A stretch of 64,000 bases of DNA, taken from NCBI GenBank assembly GCA_905182995.1, contig CAJJDP010000041.1, forward strand, positions 310,589-374,588, in the 5' to 3' direction. The position numbers and the translations under genes are program-made. Below are positions 13,582 through 25,100 of the stretch, piece by piece. Below the pieces are notes generated by a model. The model was not told where the DNA came from, made no database searches, and saw only the letters and a program-made list of their open reading frames with translations. How positions within the stretch are numbered: position 1 is the stretch's first letter; every line of letters begins with the position of its first letter. The stretch comes from Paramecium octaurelia. Its lineage: Eukaryota; Ciliophora; Oligohymenophorea; Peniculida; Parameciidae.

Positions 13582-14756
13582 GTTATAATAATCATAAATA
13601 TCTTCATAATCAAATACTAAATAAAGTGATCAAAATACACATAATACTCATAATACAAATTAAACATTTGCTTAACCATAATCTAGTTAAAAACATCTTC
13701 TATAAACATCCAAATCATCTCATGGTCAATAAAAATCACCAAATAGATCTCCTAAATTTAAATATTCATAAAAGTAATAATCAAAAAAGAATTTAGAGCC
13801 AGTTTTAGAAGAAAATTCATATTCACATGCAAATCAACAAAGTAGTCACTCTGCTTCTTCAAAAGGAAGAGCATCAAATCGATAAACAAAAACATAGCAA
13901 AACACTTAGGCAGTATCTAAGATCAAGGCTTTACTTGATTAAGATAAAAAATTGCATAAACAACATCTACTAGAAATTGCAAGTGAAAGAAATTCTTTTA
14001 CTAATTCATCAGATAAACTAAAAAAGATGTAGGAAGAACATCTTTCTGATAGCAATCATTCAAAGATGAATAAGATAATTACTTAGGAAATGAATGAATC
14101 CCTTCATAAAAGGGCCTTTTCTAATAATAGTTTGTACAAATAATAGTAATAACCAATGTCACCCTAATTAGATGAGCCAAGGATAATGGGATAGACATAA
14201 TATAATTAATTTCAAGGCTCTATTTCTAGGCCGAATTCAAATAGAGGGAATAATATTTTGGGTAATCCCTAAGTATAGGATAATATCCTGATTTTTAGCA
14301 AGTATAAATAATAGGTTTTGGATCAATATTCGCCAAAAATAAATTATCAGTATAGGCCTTCAAGTGTTGGGAAGCAGTAGGAGAGCGAATTAAAACGATC
14401 TGAAGATTTCAATCGTAGTTCTGTGAGTAGCACTTTCTCAATGTTCAATCCAAACGAAGAATTAAAGACATTCTTTTAAAATGACTTTTTGGAAAGAAAA
14501 AGATACACTTAATAAGGATATAGTGACATGATGAAATAAGTAATGGATAAATCAGTATATTTAGTCTTCATTAAATTCATCACAAGAAAACAATTAGCAT
14601 CACAGCAAGTACATATCTACAAGTTAGATTGAGGACCAATAAAATTACAGTAAACATTTATACAGTCCACAACAGTATTAAAATGTTGATAAGTCTAATG
14701 TGTTCAATAATAATCGATTGAGCGTAACAAGAATACTAAATAACTCATAAATATGA
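12749..14756 (+). CDS. Uncharacterised Gln/Asn-rich protein with polyglutamine tract, 644 aa
   Basis: Introns 12909-12931, 13059-13083 (AAG acceptor) and 14540-14564; the result is 645 whole codons. The N-terminal ~110 residues look folded (CVFVIGFDKLIKKGYVTNGK, then NIHEIVDYASKLQQYGRL) and run into a coiled coil (HELDQLKDEISKLTQQ). The rest is largely disordered: a pure Q run near 13514-13582, many Q/S/N/H repeats, KSPNRSPKFKYS-like basic patches, and a Ser/Asn-rich tail ending LSVTRILNNSQI. The ATG at 12749 is the earliest supported Met, but the frame is open upstream, so the true start is uncertain. No family assigned; layout resembles an assembly or transcription-associated protein (inference). 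24 nt separate its stop from the next start. Confidence 0.7.
13514..13582 (+). repeat. TAA/TAG trinucleotide repeat coding for polyglutamine
   Basis: A run of about 23 TAA/TAG codons in frame with the surrounding gene, so it reads as glutamine in the ciliate code. It would be stop codons in the standard code. Confidence 0.9.
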
Positions 14757-14780
14757 AAATAGATTCGTTTTTTTATTATA

Positions 14781-16840
14781 ATGAAATTATTATTTATCAT
14801 TGCACTATTAGTGTTAGGTAATACATAGTGGATCACATCATACGAAGCATTCTAAAAGGAAGAATTTGATTCTTTGGATGGTAAAATGAAAAATAATATA
14901 AAGGTTGGGTGATATAAAATTAATTTGAAGCAACTACAGATATAATTACAAAATGTAGTGGTAAGAATATTGTTGGGGGACTCAAGAGTTTCGGTACAAA
15001 AAGCACAGCAACTAAATTAATGAAAATACCACCTCATTACAAGTTAAAGTTCAATCTGCAACTATGGAAGTATTGAAATTATATAGTCATATATTTTTAG
15101 AATTGGAGAATGGGAAAATGATGTATTTTCCGTTTATGTGGATGGAGTTCCTTGGGAAATGAAGTGGGGATTTACAGAGGGAGGAATACGTCTATGTGGA
15201 GGATCCGAATCAAAAAATAGTGATAAGGTTTTCGATGTTGAGTTTGAAATACTTCATAATTCTCCCACAGTTACCACTGTTTTGGCTACGACTTCTTAAG
15301 GAAAAGCAGACGTATAAGCTTGGGGATTTCGATAAATGAAAATATCATTTATTCCATGTCCATCAGAATGTGGCATATGTCATAATGACAAAGTGTAAGA
15401 GTGTAAACATTGGAATCAAGAAGCATTGAGTTGGTTCCATGTAGATACTAAATTGGAAGGATGGAAATTAGAGAATGGTAAACCAAAAGGATATGAATGT
15501 TCTGGAATTGTAATATTTGGAGGATATGAAAATGTTGGTGCTAAAGCTTTATTGTCAAATACATTTACAAACATAGTGCCTCATAGTAAAGTAATGGTGA
15601 AATTTACTTTTTGGAAGGTAAAATTATAAACTTATTTAGATTGATTTATGGGATAATGAAGAATTCTATGTGAAAATTGATGATAAATAAGTTTAGAAGA
15701 TGGCATTCTAAAAATAAGATGGAATTGACTTATGTGGAGTGTAAGATATTTCCTCTATATTAGTAAATAAACAAACCCTGGTTATGGAGAGAAAATTGTA
15801 TCTATTGAGATTATTTAAAAACATTCGAGTCCAACTTTAACTATATCCTTTACTACCTCATTGAAAAATGACCCTGAAGAACAGTCATGGGGAGTTCGAG
15901 ATTTCTTTTTGTTTGCAGCATAATGCACAAAGTTTTGTGATGAATGTGTTGGAACTGCTGAAAACGAATGTACCAAATGTTAAGCAACACATATATTGTA
16001 AGATGGAAAATGTATTAACAAAAATGAATGGTATATCTTATCTAAAGAGTTCTTTACTCCTGAATAATTTAATAAAGTAGATGGATGGACATTTTAAGAT
16101 CTAGATGCTGCTGCTCCAAATCCGCCAACTACAGAATGTGGAGATTTAAAACTAGTAGGAGGATACAAAGCTTTTGGGAAGGTAATTGTTATAATAATAT
16201 TTATAATTTTAGAAAGCAACAGTTTAAAAGGTGTTTCAACTACCTAAACATGATTTTGTTAGGATCAAAGCGACTGTCTATAAAATTGATTAATGGGATG
16301 GAGAAGAATTGACAATGTTTGTTGATAACTAAGAATTTTGGAGTTAATTTTTGGGTTGGAATGATCCGGGTTAAAGTGATATTTGTGGTAATTAGAATGG
16401 AAATTGGAAAGAAAGAATAATGAAAATTGATAAAATCATTCCTCATTCTTAATCAGAATTGACTGTGGATTTCAAAAGCACACTATAAAAGGCTGCAGAC
16501 GAGGCTTCGTGGGGATTCAGAGAGTTTTTACTCTTGTATTCACCATTAAAAGAGTGCATTGAAGTTTTTAGTGAATGCAACTACAAGGGATAATCATTTA
16601 AGATCTGTGACAATCTTGAATCACTTAAAGATGTATATAAATAATTCTAATTAGGCATAAATAGAATTTGATATAAAATCAATTAAAATTCCTGAAGGCT
16701 TGAAAATCACAGGATTCAAGAACCCTGGATTCAAAGGAGATAGAGTAGAATATGAAACCAATTAAGAATGCATTGACAAAATTGAATTCTCTTTGATATA
16801 AAAGTAATTGACTGGAAATATGAAATATATAAATAAATGA
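14781..16840 (+). CDS. Secreted or surface protein with repeated ciliate SWGxR domains, 635 aa
   Basis: Signal peptide MKLLFIIALLVLGNTQW. Six introns: 14881-14903 (AAG), 15070-15100, 15618-15639, 15741-15763, 16182-16212 and 16633-16654. Three similar units of about 170 residues follow. Each has an opening block ending in WxxxN or DGW, an I/VGGxKxFG block (IVGGLKSFG, VIFGGYENVG, LVGGYKAFG), a W(D/E)NxxF or WDGEEL block with IDGVPW-like strands, an ICG or LCG turn, and a closing block AWGFRQMKI, SWGVRDFFLF or SWGFREFLLL, with Cys-rich linkers such as CDECVGTAENECTKC. The last ~90 residues (CIEVFSECNYKGQSFKICDN) resemble a beta/gamma-crystallin-type module. Ciliate secreted and surface proteins share these units; function unknown, probably cell-surface or granule. 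Its stop overlaps the next start. Confidence 0.82.
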
Positions 16841-18018
16841 TTGATTAATATGAAAATAATCCAACATTTTGGGGTAAATTTTCATTTGCTGGAGGGCCAA
16901 CTCAACTTCCTCGATCTGTATTACACAAATTGGAATAAGAATTTATTTAACCGAATGGTAAATCAATTTTAGAATTCTCAAAATATGATCATGAGTATCA
17001 TTAAATATTAGACTAAGCTATTAATGATTTGTAATCACTTTTAAATGTAAATTTAAATACCATAATGACTATAGATACCAAACTAATATAAAATAATCTT
17101 TTGTTAAGGTGGAGCATCTTTATTATTTGAAGCAATACCTATGAATTTATTGAAAACATTAAATTGTTCTGCATCTTATACAAATACAGGATATTGGTCT
17201 TCAAAAGCTCTAGAGGAATCTTAAAAATTCTGTTAAAATGTAAATGTTGCTACGAACATTGCCGTACGATTATATTTAATTGAAGTAAGATGAATTTGGC
17301 AAAAGATTTGTTCCTGAACTTGAATAATGGAATATAAATAAAGAAGACTCCTATCTTCATTACTGTGATAATGAAACTGTTGAAGGGTTAGAATATCAGT
17401 TTATTCCAAAATTAGGAAGTGTTCCGATAGTAACAGACATGAGTTCCAATTTCTTGACTAAGTATATTAAATCAACTAATAAGACCTTTGGATTGGAATA
17501 AATTGGACTTGGTTTATGCACATGCACAAAAAAATATTGGTATTGCAGGATCAACCTTAATGATTATAAAACCTGAACTTGTTCAAAATAATCAGAATAT
17601 TCCATATATGTGGGATTTCAAGGAAATGCTTAAAAAACAATCACTAATCAGTAATCTTCCTATTTTTCCTATCTATGTAAATACATTAGTTTTTGAGTGG
17701 ATTAGAAAACAAGGAACTTTAGATTTCTGGGATCAATACTGTAAAAATAGATCTCAATAGTTATATAAAATTATAGACAATAGTCATGGAGTGTTTATAA
17801 ATCAAGTGAAGAAAGAATAAAGATCAAGAATTAATATTACATTTACTTTAAAGGATGAGATTGAAACGAGTAAATTTATTGAAGTATGCAAAAACAATGG
17901 CATTATTGAAGTGAAAGGACATAGAGCTTTAGGTGGATGTAGAATTTGTTTATATCTGCCTATTCCATAAATAGCCATTGATAAATTATGTGGAATTATG
18001 GAAGAGTTTATGAGTTGA
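16837..18018 (+). CDS. PSAT1: Phosphoserine aminotransferase
   Basis: 369 residues after removing introns 17047-17074, 17264-17285 (AAG) and 17462-17483 (AAG). PLP enzyme of the phosphorylated serine pathway: 3-phosphohydroxypyruvate plus glutamate gives phosphoserine plus 2-oxoglutarate. Diagnostic blocks: FSFAGGPTQLPRSVL at the N-terminus, FCQGGASLLFEAIPMNLL, ATNIAQDEFGK, VPIVTDMSSNFLT, VYAHAQKNIGIAG with the PLP-binding Lys, PIYVNTLVFEWI, RINITFTL, and GHRALGGCRICLYLP near the end. The start MIDQYENNPTFWGKF is the only Met before the core and overlaps the upstream TGA (ATGA). The stop TGA (16016 + 2000 = 18016-18018) abuts the complement stop of the next gene with no bases between. GDH and SHMT in the window act on connected metabolites. 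Confidence 0.95.
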
Positions 18019-18501
18019 TCAATATCTATGAGTTATTGTTGTAAATATATTATCATTCGAATAAAGATCAATTTGTTTCTGTCTGTTCTTGCAGTATTGT
18101 TGCTCTTATTCTGTAATTTTTTGAGTTAACATCTAGTTCATTTTTTATTGTAAAACTTCATTTTGAAAAGTATGTTTTTTTGAACTTCTGCTGTTTTTAT
18201 AAGTCGAAACTACAGACCTCTCTATTGTCTGTTAAATATAGGGTTTATTTGGAACTTTATCTTTAATGTTTAGATGCTAACTGAATTTTCTTTATTTGAT
18301 ATATGGCGATTGTTGTTTTTACAAATAATTTCTTTCTGTCCTAAAACCATAGTCATCTTGATTTATATTATCAGTCTATATCAACTTTGAGTTTGTAACT
18401 TTTATTATCTCATCATAAGACCGCTTCTCTGCTTGATCATCTCTTTTTAGAAATAAAGTGATAGCCTTTTTATTCAAACTTATAGATCCTGTTTTAGACA
18501 T
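18019..18501 (-). CDS. Small basic uncharacterised protein, 160 aa
   Basis: A single uninterrupted frame from ATG 18499-18501 to TGA 18019-18021. The protein is Lys/Arg/Gln/Ser-rich: MSKTGSISLNKKAITLFLKR, RSYDEIIKVTNSKL, NKPYIQQTIERSVVSTYKN, and a C-terminal amphipathic stretch MNQMLTQKITEQEQQYCKNR. No signal peptide, membrane segment or known domain. Possibly a cytoskeletal or basal-body-associated small protein, but nothing proves it. Its stop directly abuts that of phosphoserine aminotransferase on the other strand. Confidence 0.75.
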
Positions 18502-18854
18502 TATCTCTTAGAAATGTCGTATAGATCGAGAATATGAAAAAACTCTTTTAGGAGGTTCGAATGCTTGTTTTACTATTTAATGTTGACGATAACAAAAAAA
18601 TCTCTACTTATTATTATTCCTATTTAACAATAACTAGAGTTTTGTTTTTCTTTATGAAATAGCTTCTTAATCAAAATCAAAAATCATTAATTATTTAACA
18701 CATACTTTAATTGTTAAAACTTAGGAACTATTTAAAAATTATCCACTCTTTGTAAATTGGCATCTTATATAATTAAATCAAAACAAAATTCCCTTAAGAT
18801 TTATGAATAATTATTAGAAAATAAAAATAAAAACTCTTAATAATAATTCTATAA
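18502..18854. other. Divergent intergenic region
   Basis: 353 nt between two divergent starts; AT-rich, with presumed promoters for both. A T-loop-like GGTTCGAAT sits near 18552, but no tRNA fold is present around it. Confidence 0.4.
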
Positions 18855-21800
18855 ATGAATTTTGACCCTGAGCAATTAGGAAATTATGATTAAATCGCGA
18901 TTATGCAAGGAACAAGCTGTTAATTAATCTAGTTTACAAATTATGAAACAAAATAAAAATTGTATATCGTTTACGGAAAAATTAATCAAAATATTCATTT
19001 TAACTAAAATTTATTTGATGTGATAAAAAAGAATGAATGCTTTAGCATAATTTCAATAACAAACTAGGTTTAAAGGAATGAAGAGATTTATATTTAAATA
19101 GAACAATGTGATTTCACTTTATATTAATATATGCTCAACAGAAAATCGCATCCATTTTCTTCAGAGGAAATATATGATATTTTGAGTTAGATAATTAATG
19201 CATATACTCATATAGCAAAATATACAAATCAATCTTTGGAATTAACTCCTTCAAATATTTTAGTGAGGAAATTAAAAAACTAAAAAATCTTAATCAAGAT
19301 ATTTATTAATTTCTTCATTAACAAGCAGAAGTCAGCTTCGAATTTTTCGCATTACAAGGCTCCAGAAGAATTAAATAATTCTTTAGACATTAACTTATAA
19401 ACCGATATTTTTTTAGTAAGATAATCAATATCCTTTAGCTTGGAATTATATTATATTAATTATGCTACAAAGCTAAACCTACAGAGGGAATTAACAATGT
19501 AGATGAACTTAAGAAATTTTAAGAAGATTTAATTAAAAATAGATTTATTGATCGCCTAGAAAACTAAGATCGAGATGGAGTAGATTATTTTTTAAAGAAT
19601 CTAATAGGAAAGATGTTAGAATATGACTAGAATGATCGAATTACTTGGAAACAATTATCTATGCTCAATTAATTGCATCCAAATTTCCACTTATTAAGAA
19701 ACAAATACTATATAAATCTTAATTAATCACTTGGCAGAGGTTCTTAGGGAGTGACATACTTTGTTGAAAATTTGGAGACTAATGAAAACTTGTGTGCTAA
19801 AGTAATTGACATCACTCAAGTAGAAGGTTAAAGAGAACAGGAAATCTACGAGAAATTAATAAAATAACACAAAAAGAATAAAAATGTTATATAGATTATG
19901 GATATTATTCAATCTTAAGATGAAAGATCAGCATTTTTAATTATGGAGATGTGTGAATCAAATATTGAAGAATATTTCAAAAAAAAAAATAGTAAACTTA
20001 AAGATGTAGAAATTATGGATATGCTTAAGTAAATTGTCAATGGTTATTGTTATTTGAAAGATTTAGATATAATACACAGAGATTTAAAGCCTTAGAATAT
20101 TCTTGTCAAACATGAAAAAAATGCTCCAATATATAAAGTATTTTGGATATATTATTATTATAGATCATAGATTTTGGGGTGGGAAAAATCATAGCTGATA
20201 AAAATTTTGCAATCACTATGGCAGGAACACCAATATTTTCTGCTCCAGAAGTTATTGATGGAAAACAATATGATTATTAATGTGACATCTTTTCAGTATT
20301 ACTTTCTTCTATTTTAGCTCGGAACCATTTTGTACTATTTAATTTATTAAGAGTACTATTTGAACGTTCATTCTTTAGATGATTTAATTAAACAATAATA
20401 GAATTTATTATTTCATCCTCTTAAATGTTCTAATAAAGGAATTGAAAATAGTGTTCTTTTAGATAAGTTAAAACATTATATTGAGAATATGACCTTATAT
20501 GAACCTAAAAGTAGAATAACTTGGGAATAACTATAGGAAGAATTGAACCCTTTTAGTGATAAATAACAAAATGCCAATAATTAGTTGTAAAATTAATAAA
20601 GTGGCTCAAATAATAACTAAAATATTTAAGATTTATAAATGATCTAAAACCAATAGGATTAAGGTCATAATGCAAATCCAAACCAATAATAGCAGTATAA
20701 ATAATAAGGGTTATCGGGAAAGATTAAAATCTTAGACCCATAAGAAAACTAAAAATAACATCTTATGTATCCCACTAATGTTTAAATTTTTGAGGAATAA
20801 AATTAAAAAAATCATTTTGGAAATAAAGAAATACATTTCTTAAGTGTTGAGTAGATTCAGGATAATTCTTAGTAGAATTCTGACAAATTTTCTTAATAAA
20901 ATTAGATGTAATAGGAGAATCAGAACCATATTTAATAATAGTAATAAAACTAATAATAATACTAGCTTTAGAACTAATAATAATTGTAATTAAACTAATA
21001 ATAATTTTAGTAATAAAACTAATAATAATAAAACTAATAATACTAGTAATAAAACTAATAGCAATAGTATTATATCTAATAACAGTAATAATAATAGCAA
21101 TAACAATTGCAATAATAGTTATAGTAATAATAATAACAATAACAATTGCAATAATAGTAATAGTAATAACAATAGTAATAGCAATAATAGTAATAACAAT
21201 AATAATAACAATAACAATAACAATTGCAATAATAGTAATAGTAATAACAATAGTAATAGCAATAATAGTAATAACAATAACAATTGCAATAATAGTAATA
21301 GTAATAGTAATAGCAATAATAATAATAATAATAATAAAAGCAATATTTGTAATAGCAATAATAATAATAAAATAATTAAAATCAATAGTATATTGCCGAA
21401 CCAAATTTTCAGTATAGGTAATTACCTCCTAGTTCAATCAATTCTCCTAGAGATAACGATTGTCCAAAGGTTTTATAAATGATAAGATAATTTGAAGGCA
21501 AAATGGATGTGATATTGTATGTGTCTTGTTTTCTTGCTACAATCTAACATGCTTTATAAAAATTGTAATAAGCAAGTAGTTCTGACGAGAAACTAATTTT
21601 AGAATATTTTTTAAGAATTTGTGAAATATCTTGTTTAGAAGACCTGAAAGTATTAAAAGAAAAATAATACATATACTTAAATGGATAAATTATGAAGATA
21701 AATGAAAAAGATCTATTAATAGAAGTTGGTATTGATTATTTGAATGACGAAATAAAGAAGATAGAATCTTAATGTATATTTTACCTAATTTATGAAAAGA

Positions 21801-22060
21801 TGAAACTTCCAGATTTTAGATTAAAATTATGTTGGTTAAATTAATTTTTATTAAAAAAAAAAGAACAATAATAAATAACTTGCTATGACACTGTTGTCTA
21901 CTTTTAAGAAATTTTTCTCTTTATAGATACGAATAGAGATAGAATTAAATTTTCATAAGAGATATTTTCATCTTTACAATAGGTAGACGAATTTTACAAA
22001 AAATTTCCAGTGAAAAAACTAAAAGAGTTGGATAAGAAAGAGATGATAAATTTTTAATGA
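18855..22060 (+). CDS. Tandem pseudokinase-kinase protein with giant Gln/Asn tract, 1044 aa
   Basis: Introns 19416-19438, 20138-20163 and 20296-20317; 1045 whole codons. Residues 1-~260 form a kinase-like fold without catalytic motifs: where HRDxKPxN is expected it reads LELTPSNILV, and there is no DFG, though KAPEEL is kept. Residues ~275-540 are a complete kinase: LGRGSQGVTYFVEN, Lys in LCAKVIDI, HRDLKPQN, IIDFGVGK, FSAPEVI, a lobe with CDIFSLGTILYYLI, and SRITWEQLQEEL. A Q/N-rich stretch follows, with a polyglutamine block (about 20930-21385), then a helical C-terminal domain of about 220 residues. JAK and GCN2 show pseudokinase-kinase tandems, but no sequence link to either is claimed. 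Role unknown; the Q region suggests condensate or aggregation behaviour (inference). 91 nt from the convergent ABC transporter. Confidence 0.88.
20930..21385 (+). repeat. Imperfect polyglutamine-coding repeat with minisatellite sub-structure
   Basis: Mostly TAA, TAG, CAA and CAG codons in the gene frame, broken by rare Asn, Leu and Tyr codons. The decamer CAATTGCAAT recurs near 21104, 21143, 21221 and 21281, with spacings of about 39, 78 and 60 nt (all multiples of 3). Growth has therefore been by codon-preserving unit duplication. The antisense frames (Ile- and Leu-only) are shadows. Confidence 0.85.
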
Positions 22061-22151
22061 TAATTTTAGTATTTGAAATTTACATATCAGTTTTATTTTG
22101 AATATAAACAACAAAGGAATAATAATCTTCATTTCATTTTTGAATCAATGA

Positions 22152-25100
22152 TCAGTGAGCTTCATTTTATAGTGCTTCTTAATATATCGAATAGAATGTA
22201 GAATTCTTATCGTTTAATAGTTCTTGGGTGAACCCATATTCTTTCAACTACCCTTTATCAATAACTATAATTCTAAATTAATAATAAATTTAATACTTAT
22301 CACAATGTAGAATTGTATTTATCCGATGAGCAATTGTTAGTACAGTGCAATTTTGAAATGCTGATTAAATCACTTGTTAAATCCTATGTTCTGTGTCAAC
22401 ATCGATGTTTGCAGTGGCTTCATCAATGATAACAATTTTTGTTTTTTTTAAAATAGCTCTAGCAATACATATTAATTATTTTTCACCAGCACTTAAATTG
22501 TCTCCACCTTCTGAGATTTTAGTCATTAATCCATCCCTATTGCTGATTAACCTATCTAAGCAACATTAATTAATGGTGGTTAAAATTTCTTCATTAGATC
22601 TTTGACATAAAGGGTCTAGATTTTCTTTTATGGTAGCATTGAATATTACAGCATCTTGTAAAATTATGGTGATTGATTCCCTTAATTGCTTAAGTGATAA
22701 CGTTGAAATATCAACACCATCAATCAGTATTTGTCCTTCTAAGGATTCTAAGATCCTTAATAGACTCAAGGTGATGGATGATTTGCCGGCTCCAGTTCTA
22801 CCTACAACTCCAATTTTTTCCTTGGAATTGATTTTGAAATTTAAATTAGTTAATGCAGGAGGGAGGTTCGAACGATATTAGACAGAGAAGTCAGCAAATT
22901 AGATTTCACCAAGATTTGGCCAATTTTACACTTTGACATTATTTTCATTTCTCTTCTCTGATTTGACGCTTAAAAATAAATATAAAAAGTTACTTTGTGT
23001 ATGCTAAACATCGTTCAAACGAAATAATACCGTTTTCTAATAGGCTTAAAGATTCAACTGTTTGAAGAATGTTTATGTCTATATTGGAGGCATATGTCAT
23101 TAGAAGTCCTGCAAATGCTGGGTTTTGAGTATAATAGATGCAATAAACTATAGCTGAGATGTTTACAATAAGACTAGACAGTCCTAAGATTTATAAAAAC
23201 CATGCATTAGATTCAACCTACTTGTAATATATTTTTTTGTTGGTGTCTATTTTTCTTGAAAAATTGTAGAGAAATTCACTAGTTTGTTAATAAGCCCTGA
23301 TTGTAGTTAATCCTGATAAGGTTTCAGTGAAATAACTTAGGATAGGGCTTTTACTGATTAACTCTAGTCTTTGAAGTTCTCTGGAAGCTTTCATATATAG
23401 TCTGTTCATTTTGAAACATATGAGAAAGAATCCCATAATAGGAAATATTATAAGGTAGGTACTTGCATATACATTTAGAAAAGTATTACTAATCAATTGA
23501 CTGACTTTCGTGTAGAGCCAACTTATATTCCAATAGATTTCAGTATCTAATGAATTAATATCCTTAGTTAGTCTATTCATAATCCTACCTTAAGGTACTC
23601 TTTCGAAAAATGAACATTAAGGAGCATAAATCAAAGTGTTCATCATTTTGGTGTGAACTATTTAGGCTGATTTAATTGATTAATGAATAATTGTTAATCC
23701 TCTAAGAAAGGCAAAGAAAGCCTGCATAAAGCCGAAAGTGAAATAGATTGAAAAGTACAAAGTGTTTCTTGAAAATTCTTCATCAGTTGATGATAAAGCA
23801 GCCCACTTTGAAATCCATATGCTAGAACCTAAGTAGCAAAATATCCAGACAACCATAATCACCATCACTAATGAAAAACTTAGACAACCCCCATTATGAG
23901 CAAAATATTACAAGAAGACTTCATAATTAATATTACCTTTCTATCTCTCTTCTAATATCATAAGATCATCCACTTCATCTTATTAAGGTTGAGCAATAGT
24001 AGTAAGGGTATTCATATTGTTATTATTATTTTCTGGTTTAGGATTCTTCACGAAACTGTCTAATGGATTGATAATCAATAGGGAATCTTCTAAATCTTCA
24101 TTATAATTATTGTTAAACTTGGTTTTGATTTCCTAAAACTTTTAACTTTTGAGCATACTTCTATAAGCACCTTGCTCAATCACTTCTCCTTTTTCAAATA
24201 AGTAAATATAATCTGTATATTTACAATAATTCAAAGCATGAGTGATTAGAATCCTAGTAGTTGATTTTAGTTTGCCTAATAAGCATTCTTTCATGATGAA
24301 ATTGCCAACATGAGCATCAACAGCACTTAATGGATCATCCAAAAGAATGATATCAGAATCACTATAAATAGCTCTGGCCAAACTGATTCTCGCTTTTTGT
24401 CCCCCTGATAAATTGATTCCCTTTTCTCCGATCATAGTTTAATCTCCATTAATTAAAATCTACAAATCTTGAGTTAAACAAGAATAGTAGATGGCATTAT
24501 CATATTATTGCTAATTAAATTATTTACCAAAGGTAATATTATCCTTAACTGATGCATTTTGTATCCAAGGTTTCTAACTAACATATGCTATTTTCCCATT
24601 CAATCTTATTTTAGGCTATCCATATCCTTCAAAATATATCATCTCTCCTAAAAGTGCCTATAAAAACGAAGTCTTTCCAGAGCCTACATCTCCAATTATC
24701 GAAACAAATTTTCCAGGTTCTATTCTCAAATTGATATTTTTCAATATTGGCTATTCTATTTATTGGGCTTAGAATCTTTCCTTTACATTATCTCCTCCTT
24801 CATTCTGATCTTCCTGATTTCCATTTAATTCAACTGAATTATTGATTAATTTGTTCCAATAGAATACTCCATTCTGAAAATCAACTGCTGCTGTTGGATC
24901 TCTGAATTCTGATGTGTGGATACAATTAGTCATCAGATCATTTGTAGCCAGAAATTTAGATATTCTTTTTAATGAAAGATTGGCCTCTATCAATGAATTA
25001 ATAGCAATTGGTAATTGAAGCAAAGGTTGTTGCAAAATCTAAAATAAGCTTATGATAGCAAAAGTAGTGCTGGGATTCAATTAATGTCCCAAATAAACAT

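Noticed and set aside
13431-13613. Minus-strand Ile-rich frame.
   Set aside because: Antisense shadow of the TAA/TAG polyglutamine run.
18545-18565. tRNA T-loop-like GGTTCGAAT.
   Set aside because: No matching T-stem, acceptor stem or anticodon arm around it.
20775-21404. Minus-strand frames of almost pure Ile/Thr/Val or Leu.
   Set aside because: Antisense shadows of the polyglutamine-coding repeat of the kinase gene.
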